Part shown: positions 10,891-21,984 of the stretch, piece by piece
Layout: every line of letters starts with the position of its first letter
Position numbering within the stretch: position 1 is the stretch's first letter
NCBI GenBank assembly: GCA_009746045.1
Contig: RPFO01000312.1
Coordinates: 1,697,639-1,757,638, forward strand
Length of the DNA stretch: 60,000 bases
From: Mesostigma viride
Lineage: Eukaryota > Streptophyta > Mesostigmatophyceae > Mesostigmatales > Mesostigmataceae
Direction of reading: 5' to 3'
Notes under the pieces: model-generated
Told to the model about the DNA's origin: nothing
Seen by the model: the letters and a program-made list of their open reading frames with translations, nothing else
The model's database searches: none
Translations under genes and position numbers: made by a program

Positions 10891-11697
10891 TCAGCTCGTG
10901 ACGATGACCTGTCCGCCCGCCCACCTGCCTCCCACCAAGTCAGTTAAGAGGGAATCAAGACCACGACGGTAGGCCAGCAAGGTAGCCGGCTTTACTTTCC
11001 CCTCTAGCAATGGAAGATAGCTAACAGGTGCAGGGGGCCCCGGGTTAGGATGGATGCCTTCCGCGGTCAGGTCGCGCACCCAGCCTGCCAAGAAAGTCGC
11101 CATGGATTGGCCGCGAGAAACGCCATCGGCTGGTTGAAGTGCACTCGGCGTCCACACCCACTGGGAACGACTCCCAGTGGCGAGGGTCAGCGCGCACAAG
11201 CGGCGGCACTGCTTGTTGAGCTTGTGGGATGAGGACCGCCCCTTAGCCAAGCAGCCCAACGCCGCGGTGGAGTCCACCAACCTCACCACCCGCTTGCCTC
11301 GGTTTGCCAAGCTGCGCGCACTCCTCTCCACGCCCTTCACTGCAGCCCGCACCTCCTTCTCGTTGATGTGCATCCCCGGATCCCGCCAACGACTCCTGAC
11401 CCCAACCCGCCATTGCTGGCTAGTGATTGCTTGTTGCGCCCGCGCGCTCAGTGGCCTAGGCCCAGCGTAGGCCACCTCACTTGGTATGAGCAAAGTCGGG
11501 TACCCCCGCACCTCTCGTGCCCTCGCCAGCTCCGTCACATCGCCCGGCTCCATGGTTGCGTACACGACACCTTGCCCGTAGGTGGACGCGTCAGATGCAA
11601 CCACCTCACGTGCCAAAGGTGCGCTTCGGTCAACCCTTAGCATGGGAGCCAAGGCCAGGGCACACTCTAACTCCTCCCGCACCCCGGCCCGCAGCAC
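10891..11697 (-). CDS. RNase H domain and recombinase N-terminus of DIRS-like element
   Basis: A 268-residue frame. The RNase H signature is VASDASTYGQGVVYA, then a Glu in NEKEVRAAVKGVE, then VRLVDSTAAL and PADGVSR, giving the D-E-D-D spacing typical of DIRS/Ngaro RNase H. It runs on through a proline/glycine linker with GIHPNPGP (about 11058-11034) into the first recombinase helices before stopping. It is cut from RT upstream by the truncation; a remnant of the RT-to-RH connection (LNLVIAHTQAILMHS) is in another frame at about 11900-11700. Confidence 0.75.
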   Translation of the reverse strand: MLRAGVREELECALALAPMLRVDRSAPLAREVVASDASTYGQGVVYATMEPGDVTELARAREVRGYPTLLIPSEVAYAGPRPLSARAQQAITSQQWRVGVRSRWRDPGMHINEKEVRAAVKGVERSARSLANRGKRVVRLVDSTAALGCLAKGRSSSHKLNKQCRRLCALTLATGSRSQWVWTPSALQPADGVSRGQSMATFLAGWVRDLTAEGIHPNPGPPAPVSYLPLLEGKVKPATLLAYRRGLDSLLTDLVGGRWAGGQVIVTS

Positions 11698-11961
11698 CCA
11701 AGATCGCTGCCCCCATGCACCCTTCCAGGCTGATGAATTTGAAACATTGCTGCCAAATGGACAAGCAGCTGCGGCTTAACATCTGCAGCCACAACCACCG
11801 CCCCAAGATGGCAGCCAGCCCCTCGGCCGTAGCTCGGCCTCGAGTGCATGAGTATAGCCTGCGTGTGGGCGATCACGAGGTTGAGCTGCTTGACGGTTGG
11901 TTCCAGCACGCCGTTCCGTCGGTGCACCACCCCTAGGGCTTCTAGCTCGTCCCCTTCCCAC

Positions 11962-12735
11962 TAGGAGTTAATTTTACGGGGCGTAAACGCCCCGGTTGAG
12001 GTTACCGGGGCGGTTACCGGCCGGTAACCATGTACGTTTAAGGTTACCGGCCAGGTTACCGGCCGGTAACCTTAAACGCGACAGACTAAATACCGGCCGG
12101 TAATGGTTACCGGGCGGTAATAGTTACCGGAACGTTTACTGGGCGGTAACTTTTACCGGAGCCGTAACCATGCCCGTAACCTTACTGGGTTACGGGCATG
12201 GTTACGGCCCAAGTAGAAGTTACCGGGCGGTAAACTGACATGGTTACGGGACCAGTTCTGAAAACCGGGATGGGTTACCGGCATGGTTACGGGACCAGTT
12301 CTGATAACCGGGATGGGTTACTGGCCTGGTTACGGGACCGGTAACTGGCCCGTAACCTGTACAAGTAACTGACCCGTAAACGGGCATGGTTACTGGCATG
12401 GTTACGGGTCCGGTATTTGGCATCAGCATAGGTTACGGGCCAGTCTCGGGCATGGCTACTGTCCTGGTTACGGGCCCGTAACCTGGCCAGTAACCATTAC
12501 TAGTTACGGCGCCGTAAACGGTCCTGGTCATTGCCATGGTTACTGGTCCGGTATTATGTACTGGGGCAGGTTACGGGCCTGGTTACTGGCCCGTAACCAG
12601 GCCAGTAACCACTACTAGTTATTGCCCCGTAAACAGGCCTGGTTACTGCCATGGTTATGGCCCAGTAACCAAACCCATAACTAGTTACCGTCTTGGGTAT
12701 GGATCTCAAAATGCAGGATTTGATGTAGACAGTCT
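11962..12735. repeat. palindrome-rich GGTTAC/GTAACC repeat block
   Basis: Dozens of GGTTAC and GTAACC hexamers in both orientations separated by CGGGC/CGGCC-type spacers, for example GGTTACCGGCCGGTAACC near 12052. It is not a simple tandem array. Copies alternate in orientation, so the block can fold into many hairpins. Open frames through it are low-complexity by-products. It abuts the truncated 5' end of the DIRS-like element. Confidence 0.85.
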
Positions 12736-13069
12736 CTAACAATTTATTATGCACATACATATGATATTAAAATAATTTATAAATAATTTATTCAGAGAAC
12801 CATAAGTGTAAGTGTAAAAGACAAGGTGCGGCCCACCATGATAAAACACATAGCATCATTGGCTCACATCAGAAAAACACAGAGTATTCAAAGGCAGTAT
12901 CATCATCAATGTCTTCAAGGTCCTGCCATAATACAAGGTTCCACCTAGCGTAACATTACCAGCTGGTGGTAAGTCTGGACTTGGGGTCCAGCCAAGGCAT
13001 GGCCTGATGCCATTGTATACCGTGCACAAGTTGTGGATAGTCATTATTGTCTTCCGCTAATGCCATTTA
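12736..13069. other. AT-rich non-coding, 3' flank of minus-strand gene
   Basis: AT-rich tract (ATAATTTATAAATAATTTATT near 12773) followed by unremarkable sequence downstream of the stop codon at 13070. No gene seen. Confidence 0.4.
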
Positions 13070-14610
13070 TCAGCACTCGTCCAGTGCTTCCTCCTCAATG
13101 AGGTCGTCCAGGTCTGCATCGAACTTGGCTGCGTCAGCGGTGGTCAGAAACTTCCTCGCCACGAGGCCGCTAGCTGATTTGGCCCTCATGTCAGCCTCAG
13201 CTTCCCACACGGAGTCTACCACAAGGCCGACATGGTCAATCAGGACCTTTCGCTGCTTCATCGTGTCCACGTTCCAGTGCTTGAACTTGCGAAGGAGGAA
13301 CTGCGCATTGACACCACGAGCAAGTCCAATTGCAAGCGTACACACATACATGACAGTGAGCAAGTGTAGAATGTAATGCATACGACATCATGGATATATA
13401 ATGCATGATGTTGCAAAGGGCACAAGGAAGAACAGCAAGGCTTTACCATATCGTTTTTAGACCACACGTTCCTCGACAGGCCACCACCCATTAAACCTAG
13501 TTGAGCATTAAAGTGACCCCATAAGTCATACACTTACGTCATACACCAGGCGTTTACGCCCCTTGGAGCGGATGTCGCCGGCTGGCGCTGCCGCCGCCTC
13601 AACGTACTTCTTGTTGTCTAGCGTCATCTTTCGAATCTGCTTCTTGGCATTGGACCTGATGTCAGGTGGCATCGCATCGCCGATGCTGCGTGCTTGGCGG
13701 CGGCCTCCCTCCTGCCCGCTGGCATGTACTTGTTCTGGATGGCCACGTCCGCCACGATGGCAACATACTTCTTCCACAGCCCCCCGTCATCCTCCTGGTC
13801 CATGGCCTCAGGGGTGAGAAAGTGGCCATCCATGTCGTCAAACGCAGCCTGGATCTCCTTCTTTTTCCACTGCGAGACCCAAACAAAACACACAACCAGA
13901 ATTGCAACGACACACGTGACAAGTACTGTTGATTGCATTTGCATTTCGTAGATCATAATCACCCCAAACAACTCCAAGGAGAACCATACGGAATGATGCA
14001 CTTTAAAGGGTTCCCCTAATACAGCAGAGGGGTTTACCCATTCGAAGACTGGAACGAAGCCAGCGTCGATCGAGCCGCGAGCGTCGCTCGCCGGGCTCCC
14101 CTCAGGACCTGAGGCACTGGAAAGCCGGGTCGGCTGCGTGGGCGTGGCCTCCTGCGACCGGGGCTGCCGACCCTGGTCCAGTAACTGTTGAAGCATCTCA
14201 TACATCTTGTCGGTCATTTCTTTCTGCTTCGCCATGTCGCTCTTGAGTTGGCGGACGTCCGCGGCTGTCCCGCTAGGGTCCAGCCTGCTACGAGTAGCGC
14301 CCCCGCTGCCTGCCTCAGCTTTCCTAGTCTTCCCCTTGCTGCCCGAGCCCTTGTCCTGCCTACCCTTCTGAGGCGTGGTGTCCAACTCATCGTCGTCATA
14401 GTCGTCGTCCTGGTCGTCCTCGTCGTCGGAGGTTTGTAAGTCCTCCTCCGACTCCAGGTTCTCCGCCTCCTGCTTCCCCCAGTGGTCGTTTTTCCACGTC
14501 GGCCCGCCTGGCCTTCTTTCTCGCTGTGGCATCGCGTGCCGAGACCATGCCCTTTGTTGTGGCTGCACCCTTTGGGCCGCCATGTCAGTCCGGCGCTTTC
14601 CCATATTCAC
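13070..14610 (-). CDS. unknown spliced gene, acidic coiled-coil protein
   Basis: Probable exons: 14610-14038, 13869-13538, a small exon at about 13494-13448 (LMGGGLSRNVWSKNDM) and 13300-13070 (starts FLLRKFKHWNVD, ends ALDEC). The first intron (TGG|GTAAAC...CTCGCAG|TGG) and the last (GATATG|GTAAAG...GCGCAG|TTC) keep phase 0. Residues about 55-75 are almost all Asp/Glu, followed by a Lys/Gly-rich basic stretch and then a heptad-like helix (about 120-145). Exon 2 needs a one-base frame change near 13690 to run into SIGDAMPPDIRSN and reach its good donor (GAC|GTAAGT), so the gene is either damaged or mis-modelled. The phase into the small exon also does not fit cleanly. I recognise no family; it could belong to an uncharacterised transposon. 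Confidence 0.5.
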
Positions 14611-14791
14611 TTCCGCTGCTTTGTTGCGTTCTGCACTGGTGCTGCGTTCTGGGCACTGGTGAGGCTTTCAAGCGTGCGCTCGTGCAAAATGTAACGCAGC
14701 GGTATGGTCTGGCGCGTTCGGAAATTCAAAAATCAAGGCGACGCGTCGGCCCCGGTCCACGTGGCTCACTCGCAGAGGAGCTGCTTCGGGC

Positions 14792-15133
14792 AGTCGTCAT
14801 GAGTCGAGTACATAGCGGAGTGCTGCTGCATTGGAGACACTATGTACTCTTGGAGTACATAGTGTGCCACCCTATGTACTCTTGGAGTACATAGTGTGGA
14901 GTAAATAGTCACTCCTTCCTATGTAATACGGGCGTGTCTCACCGCGTCGGCAGTCCCCTATTCGGAAATCCCGGATCATATGTACTCCGGACTATGTACT
15001 CTTGGAGTACATAGTCCACCCTATGTACTCTTGGAGTACATAGTCCGGAGTACATAGTCACTCCTTCCTATGTAATACGGGCGTGTCTCACCGCGTCATG
15101 ACTCGAGTACATAGCTTAGTGTGGAGTAGATAG
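14792..15133. repeat. left subterminal hairpin-repeat cluster of CACTA-like transposon
   Basis: At 14839 begins CACTATGTACTC-TTG-GAGTACATAGTG, a perfect 12-bp-arm hairpin. Related hairpins and a ~150-bp unit (TATGTAATACGGGCGTGTC..., GATCATATGTACTCC) repeat to about 15060-15133. The same sequences occur at 40562-41413 in inverted orientation, with the inverted match extending a few bases outside CACTA (GCATTGGAG on both sides). This is how CACTA/EnSpm termini and subterminal repeats look. Confidence 0.75.
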
Positions 15134-15514
15134 TCCTAATAATCCCTGCCACTTGGAGAATAGCAATTGAAGGTCCTGTGCTCACGTGACACCAACTTCA
15201 TTATATCACAGTAGGTTAGGGCTTATATTATATAAACGTCATTACCGTGGTTCGTGAAGTGGCGGCGGCACAGCGCAAAACTTGGCCAGGCCGAATGCAT
15301 GGAATTAATGTTTTGTTCGCCTTGTTGAATTACCGTTCATTGCCCAATTAACGCAGGCAAGAAGAACTACACGCTGGATACTAGGATACTCAAGGGAGTG
15401 GAGGACCCTCGGCACAGGAACTCAAACAGTGGCTTTAGCTGCATGGCTGGTCGTCGGTGTCTTTGAGCCTTATGATGAAAGGCACGGACGACCCTCCACC
15501 GGGACGGTTTCAGG

Positions 15515-18500
15515 GTGCCTAATTATTCCCGTCGAAGGAAGCGATTACAAATGCCTGAGCGGTATCTCTTCAGCAGGCAAAGAAAGCGTCAAGACATCGC
15601 CGTGGCTCACACCGTCATTGGCATCAACAACTGCGATGAGGACGTTGAGGACGAGTTGGTGGATAACGCTGCACTTGGTGATGATGTTGACGCTGGGAGG
15701 GCTCTGTCGCGCGACGCTGGGTCAGATGAAGTGGATGCAACTGAATCAGGGGATGGAGGCGACGGCGGGAATAGTGCTGACTCCGTTGAGGAGCCCGCCG
15801 TGCAACGGAGACTTAGCCATTGTCCAGGGGGGAAAATAGACGGGCGCATGACGGTGGCAGCTCCTGATCCATGCTCAGTGCCTTCGGCCCCAACAGACGG
15901 CCAGGGAAATGAGACTGGGTACGGGATCTTTCGGTCGCACTCGGAGTTTCTGGAGTTTGCATACCATAAGCGAATCGATTCTCGGACTGACGAAGGCGTG
16001 CTGTGCAGAACTGCCATGAGACAAGACCCCAAGTACCGATCGGAAGATGCCGACCGGCTCACGCTCCCTGTGGTCAGGAAGGTGGAAAAGGAGCTCCCAA
16101 CGCACCATGTCACGCGAATTGAACTCCCTAACGGCTCTGTCGCCCACACGTGCAGCATCAAGACCCGGCTTCAACATCTGCTACGCCAGCACAATGTCAC
16201 GCGCCACCTGCATGTGCGGCCCGAGGTGCTTGCGGATGGCCGGCGCACAGGTTTCCACATGAGTACCTTCTTCCACGACCATCCTCTGTGCCGCCTTCGT
16301 GGGATAGCGCTATCCGGCCAGACGTTCACGGTCGGTGACTTCCTCGAGGTCTCGGTGACTGAGGACGGTGTGAACAAAGGCAAGCCTTATGGGGCCCCGG
16401 TGAGGCTGACCGGCGTCCTGTACCAGCGTGACGACAAGCTCTCGGATTCTGTCAAGGTGCTCTTCGAGGTGCAGTACTTGTATGCCAACAAGTGGCGACA
16501 CACGCACCTGAAAAGGGGAAGCCCCGGGTTTCATGAGAAGGAGCTATTTGCATGCAACTGGACGGAATTGGTGGAGGCAGGGACCTACAAGCGCCATATC
16601 AGGGTTCACTCTGAAGAAGACTTCGCGGAAATGGAGCAAGAGGGCACAGTTGGGAAACACGACTACTTCTTGTCACGGACATACGGAGTCACGACCGGGG
16701 GCATCGTGGAAACAGATGCTGATGGGAATGATCTAAGGGATCCCCATGGCCACCCTTTGATGCAGCCCATAGGTGATTTCAGGGACTGGCAGAAGGGCCC
16801 CCTCCGCAAGTGTCAGGCCCGCCCGCGGCTGGGCTTGCCCGTCGTTGTGATCCCAATCGTGCTTTGGATGGATAGCTTCAAGATCACTGACAATACGGAT
16901 GCCGATGTGGTGTCGTATCAGTTCAGGATCCTAACGCTGGATCGATCGGCTGCCCGCAATCACGTGGTCACGCTGAGGCCAAAGCATGTGGATGCGGATG
17001 CCTTCAACAAGTGGCTGCTGGATAACGAGATCCGCCCACTGCAGCAAGGGGTGGCCATGGAAATGGCAGACCCTCTGACCGGTGTTGTGTCGTGGATGGA
17101 GGTCAGAGTACCCTTTTTTTGGCTGCTAGATTCCGGGGCGCGGTTTGCAGAGATGGGGCTCATGGCGTCTGGCAGCAATCATGGCTGCGGCTTTTGTACT
17201 CTCCACTCCGAGTTCTGGGGGCACACCGAAGTGGTGCTTGAGCTGCGTACGGAGGAGGGCCACCGAGCTGTGTGCGCAACCATGGAGCGTGAGGGACTGA
17301 CGGCTCGTGAGAAGTAAGTTAACCCTACATGAACTCCATGCTATATAACACAATTGGTCTGGTAGCACCCCACGTTGCATCTACCAGTCTTATGTAGACC
17401 CATTCACACCGCACCATGCATGCATGGCGGATGGTACCCAGGTCCAGCGGGAGGAAAGCAACGCCGCCCTGTGTGCAGTCATCAATTGTGTGTGTGGCAG
17501 CAACAAGGTCTGACCGTGCACAGATGGTCTGTAGCATAAGGTCTGCCGTGGTGGTTCGGATATCTGCCAAGCTTTCGTAGACCATTCCACAAGGTCTGCA
17601 TGCTTTGACGTATCCCGATTGTGAAACTTTGTGCCTTCCATCCCACACATTGCGTTTTCCAGGGCCAAGCTCGCGAAGGAGGCGGAGGCGGAGCACGGTA
17701 TTAAGCACAGCCGTCCCTCCGTATGGCAGGGTCTCAGGCACTGGGACAGGTTTCGACAGTTTCCCATTGAGATCTTTCACTTGCTGTGCTTGGGGATCAT
17801 CAAAACCGTCTTCATTTTCATCTCCACCCGGCTCCTGAAATCCGATGAGATCCGGGAATGTGATGCATATGCGAGAGCGTGGCCCACCACCAGCGGAAGG
17901 GCCGCATTGCCCAAGAACCCGTTCACCCGATACCCTTTCTTCAAGGCCATGCAGTTCCTGCAGTGCCTGCCGATGGTACCACATGCCATGGAATGGATTC
18001 TTCGAGTGCGAGAGTCTGCCAAAGAACCTAACGCACGGCCTCCCCAGCGCGTTCGAGGCACTGCTCAAATGGTGCGGGACCTTTGCGTGGTAAGACCTTG
18101 CCAACCTAACATTCCCCGTATGCTACATCATGTGCACTTGAATAGACATGTCACTTCATGATGTGTGAGCTGTTTTAGGTTTTTACCTACAAGCCCCATG
18201 AGTCAAACATATATATTATAATCGCATTGTAAACCCCACTGGCTGGAAACGTGCTTTCAATGTAATGCTGCTCATGTTTGCTTTCATCGCAGTGGACGGA
18301 GATGGTACTGAGCGAGTACACTTCCCCGACGCATGCTGACAATGCCGACAAGGTGTATCGCGAGTTCCTGAAACGTTTCAATGCCCTATGGCCTCGTGGA
18401 AAGTACGCCAATGCTGGCGTGGTTGCACAGAGGGGGAAGACTGCAAACGAGCGAGGCCACAACGCTGCCACAGCCAACTGTCATATGGGGCTCCATGTGG

Positions 18501-18703
18501 CGCACCAGACCAAGGACGTGGGCAGGCTCTGGGATATGGACGGCCATGCGTTTGAGAGGGATCACGGCATTATTGGGGACCTGATGAGAAGCGTCAACGC
18601 CCGCCATATCCTAGATGCTGACAAATGGTTGCTGCTGAAATGTAAGGATTATTACCAGCCTGCTGCTATTTTCATGTGCAACGCAAGCTTCCAGCCGAGT
18701 TAG
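15515..18703 (+). CDS. CACTA/Plavaka-like transposase, 5' part (split by LTR-A)
   Basis: Long first exon 15515-17314, then exons from about 17662 to 18092 (after TTTTCCAG, ending CTTTGCGTG|GTAAGA) and from 18293 (after CATCGCAG) to about 18642. These joins keep frame. The N-terminus is basic, then very acidic. The core has GLPVVVIPIVLWMD, LDSGARFAEMG and a Cys pair in HGCGFCTL, then WDRFRQFPIEIFHLL and NCHMGLHVAHQTKD. Hydrophobic strand plus CxxC plus a late His/Asp-rich block resembles Transposase_21/Plavaka-type DDE transposases; this is similarity by eye, and I cannot assign the catalytic acids. It sits inside inverted CACTA-type ends, supporting the call. The 3' part of the gene continues after the inserted LTR-A at about 28259. 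Confidence 0.6.
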
Positions 18704-18824
18704 TACCGTGGACATGTACATGCATAAGGGCCGGGCTGTGCTTAGGGTTTAAAATAGTTTAGGGTTTGGGGTTGGGATGTGTGATTTTGGATGTCAGAAT
18801 GGCCCCCGTGGCCCACCTCTATCG
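18704..18824 (+). other. transposase intron/exon sequence up to LTR-A insertion
   Basis: Intronic or exonic sequence of the transposase gene. Joining across the LTR-A insertion gives an open frame reading MAPVAHLYRVCSRAYM. The phase with the upstream exon (AAAT|GTAAGG at 18642) does not match exactly. A TTTAGGG-rich patch at about 18741-18770 is probably chance. Confidence 0.35.
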
Positions 18825-18829
18825 GGTGT
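18825..18829. repeat. 5-bp target duplication GGTGT, left of LTR-A
   Basis: GGTGT recurs at 28259-28263 directly after the other LTR, proving the insertion boundaries. Confidence 0.9.
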
Positions 18830-19302
18830 AGTTAGAATGCGGTGGGATATATTGCTTGAGAACACTGTACGCTGTGAGCAATGAATTGCTTGGTTCATTA
18901 GAAAATAGGTTTACCCTTTATCAACGTTCCTCTCACTGGCTGCGCCGCCAGTGACCGTTGGGTGCAGACCGTTGGCCCGAGGCCGCACGATGACAGGTAG
19001 CAGTCTAGTCACTGCATCGTGTGATCACAGATCAATGCACGCTGCAGTACGGTCCCTATCTAGGATACTCTAGTACCGTCCAATGACAGGACACTACGTA
19101 TACTGGGTACTGACATCTGTCACGTACCCCAGTACCCAAAGTACCTATCTAGGGAAACGTATGCGACTCGACTAGCATTCCTATCTGCATAGCCCACGTG
19201 GTATTTATATTCACATACCAACGTAGGTTTACAAGGCTTATTCATACGTTGTATTCACAATGCCTTTGAGACTTAGTCTACAGCAAAGCATGGAGACTAA
19301 CT
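18830..19302 (-). repeat. LTR-A, 3' LTR (473 bp)
   Basis: Begins AGTTAG and ends CTAACT (6-bp inverted termini) rather than TG...CA. Same length and sequence as 27786-28258. Confidence 0.93.
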
Positions 19303-19575
19303 CCAGTATTGTTTTATTATTTATTTCTTAATGCAGGTCTGCACCCCCAACATTATTGTTATTGTTTTTAAGTTGATTAGGGGTACAAAAGAGACATGGC
19401 TGGTTGAGCCAGGTTGGTTACAGCTGGCTGTTCTGGCCAGGTGTTATATTGCACATTAAATAAGGTGTACACAGCTGGCTGGTTTGGCCAGGTTATTGAG
19501 CACACATTAAGTAAGTGTATACAAAGCTTGTGTCCTCAAGCTGCAAATGGATACAAATCTGACCTAGCCAGCACT

Positions 19576-19642
19576 CACACCCCACAACGAATGTGTTGAA
19601 TTTTATGGCGCCCAGCAGCTATCGCTGTGGTAAGGGGGTGTG
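19576..19642 (-). promoter_or_regulatory. post-pol hairpin of LTR-A with PBS-complementary loop
   Basis: Arms CACACCCC (19576-19583) and GGGGTGTG (19635-19642) enclose a loop in which 19596-19606, read in element sense, is complementary to the 11 nt at the LTR/internal junction (27786-27776, TTGAATTTTAT). In element sense GGGCGCC lies directly before the complementary stretch, as nearly in LTR-B. Confidence 0.55.
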
Positions 19643-19676
19643 GTGGTTGTGTACTGTGCTATGGCCAGTCATTTAT

Positions 19677-21655
19677 TCAAACACTGACTCTGATATCATA
19701 GGGGTTCATGTTCTGAAAGAGGAGCTGGTACTGTTGGCCAGCAGCATCCCGCAGCTTCGTTAGAGCGTCTGCTGGGTTGTCCTCATCATCCACATGAGTC
19801 CAGCTGGAAAAATAGGTGGCCTCCTGTTTGAGGATCACCCAATCCAAGTCAGTGTGGACAGCAGCAGAAACAGATTTCTTGGTTAGAAAACTGATCACAG
19901 AAAAGCTGTCAGTGTAGAGATGTGAGATACATTGCATGTGCTGCTGCCTGCCTGGGTTTGTAGCCAGGTGAGCATGTGCTGCAGGGAACGAGCATGCAAT
20001 GCAGCAGACACCACAGCACGACATTCAGCTGAGTTGCTGCTGCCAGGTTTTCTGCGGTGTAGCCTGCTGTACCAGGAAGTGAGGGACATGTAATCTGACC
20101 TGTTGGTGAGAAAAAACAGCCCTGATTCCCGTGCCCCCATCTGATTGATTGTTCTGCTCTCCATGGAGCTGTCCATGACACATTGGATGTGGATGTCTTC
20201 CATCAGATTCAGGCCATGGAGGATGAGGGGGGGACAGTCATTGACCAACTTCCTGATGTGACTGCATTTTATCTTGACTAGAACATCATGGGTGACCCTG
20301 CTGATGACAGCTAAGGGAGCCCCACAGATGGCTGACCACCACCCCAGTTTGCCCTGAACAGTGGCACACATGTGTAAGGGGAGGTAGTTGTCCTGCAGCA
20401 GATCTAGACAATCTTGGATATATTCTGCAGGAGGGGAGAGAGAGCAGACCCACTGATCTGGCTGCCTATGCAGCTGCAACATGATGCCACAGAACTGGAT
20501 GGGGGTTGTGCTCAATTCCACCTGTTTGCCAATCTCATATGATTCCTGGACCTGCTGAATAAAGGTTTCCACCTCAGCTCTAGGCCCACAAATGAGTTGG
20601 TCATCTCCATGCCACACAAAGAACAGCAGTCCAGAGGGGGTGGGTACAACAAAAAAGCATGGGTCCAGGTCATCATACGTGGCCTTGAGCTTTTTGAATA
20701 CTTCCTCTGCTGAGTCTCTGAAAATTTTTGGGGCACTGACAAGCCCTTCCACCCCAATGTTGATGATAAGGTGGGGCTCATCAATGTAAGGTTTCCACAC
20801 AGCTGGGGTGTCTACCACGTACACCTTCCCTTTCCACACAGATTCAGCCTTTTCTGGGTCCCCCCTGAGGAAGGCCCTTTTAATATCAGTGGCTTTGCAG
20901 ACATAGTCTTGGCCTGCATTGAGGTTGTGGAGGAATAGGGAGAGCATGATCCTGAGTGAGGTTTGTTGCAGCCCAGGTGTGTAGGTTTCCCCTTTTGGCA
21001 GTGTGGATGTCCCCTTTAATTCTGTGACACATGGTCTGGCATGGAAGATTGGGGAGCCCACTTTTTGTGGTTTTTGTTTGAGAACAAATTTTAATCTGAG
21101 CTTTTTGGCTCCCTCTGGCACGTCCCATGAAGGGGTGACAGGAGGTTTGTATTGAGGGTTTTTGGGGTTGGGCAGGACCCATTCCTGCCTGGCTTGGTGG
21201 ACAATGGCCATCAGCCACTTGGTAAACCCTTTTTGTGTTTTGCATTCTTGTATGACGTGGGAGATTTGGTGGGGTGAGTGCATGGCTATGTCCCACTTAC
21301 CCAGCCCAAAGGCTGAGGGATGGAGGAACTGGCTGTGCACTAACTTGTCCAGATCAGGGATCTCCCCTGGTGCATACTGAGTGTTGACTGCCTTGATGAC
21401 AGCATCCATACCAGGGACAATACTGGAGAGAGGGATTTTAAAGTGGTCCAGAGGAACTGCACCCACCCCTGTGACACTGAGCTCATTAGCTGAGATAAGC
21501 ACCCCAGGATAGGATACAAAAGGTTCCCCCAACAAGGTGTTACCAGAGTACCCCTCCACCACCTGGAAGGGTGTCTGAATACCAAGTATAGGGAGCATCA
21601 CTGTCCCACTACATCCAGTGAGCTTTGGCCTGAGAAATCCTGCACCCGTGCCCAA
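19677..21655 (-). pseudogene. pol: reverse transcriptase and RNase H of LTR-A (frameshifted)
   Basis: A 586-codon frame (21655-19895) carries the end of the protease, RT and most of RNase H; the C-terminal RNase H end (DNPADALTKL) is in another frame at 20024-19677, so there is a shift near 19920. RT landmarks: LRLKFVLKQ, TDIKRAFLRGD (first catalytic Asp), GVEGLVSAP and FFVWHGDD for the second and third Asp. RNase H: CVMDSSMES, SAECRAVVS, then the DS and NPADALTK motifs typical of copia. Confidence 0.85.
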
Positions 21656-21984
21656 AATGAAGGTGCAATCTCAAGACCAGGGATGGCTTGTGCACTGATC
21701 ACACTGACCTGTGCCTGAGTGTCTATTGCCAGGGTCCAGGGGTCCTGACTAGTGCACACAGCTGAGACTTTTGCCAACCCTTCGGCCACAGCAGCTTGTT
21801 GCTTATGTGACCTGTGTAATGCTTGCAAGGCGACTGCCAATCTTGACCTCAGAGCGGGAGGGTTGGCAGACAATTTGGTGCCTTGGGGCTGAGCTAATGC
21901 TTCCAACCCAGCTACCTCGTGCCTGGTTAAGCAATCCCCAGGTTGTGAAGTGGGCCTGGCTTCACTGAGGGTGGAAGGGTTCAC
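21598..21984 (-). pseudogene. pol: protease-like domain of LTR-A (located after integrase)
   Basis: Retropepsin-like: WTLAIDTQAQVSVIS gives the catalytic Asp with DTQ where DTG is usual. The rest of the domain (VMLPILGIQTPF, then TLLGEPFV, equivalent to the ILGxDF strand) is in the next frame, from 21655. A frameshift near 21625 separates the halves. The placement between integrase and RT is unlike the Gag-PR-IN-RT order of Ty1/copia. Confidence 0.7.

Larger units (their letters stand above)
9282..11961 (-). mobile_element. DIRS/PAT-like tyrosine-recombinase retroelement, 5' truncated
   Basis: In minus-strand sense the order is: end of an RT region, RNase H, tyrosine recombinase, then a B1-A2-B2 arrangement of direct repeats. 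B1 (10013-9876) and B2 (9419-9282) are 138-bp copies separated by a 456-bp A2 (9875-9420). This split direct repeat order is the known 3' structure of PAT/Kangaroo-type DIRS elements, the latter from Volvox (family knowledge). The 5' A1 repeat and most of RT are absent, so the copy is truncated. B2 abuts the minisatellite directly, suggesting insertion into that array. Confidence 0.75.

Noticed and set aside
18741-18775. TTTAGGG-like telomeric repeats
   Set aside because: Only two or three degenerate TTTAGGG/TTTGGGG units inside the transposase gene; too few and irregular for an interstitial telomere.
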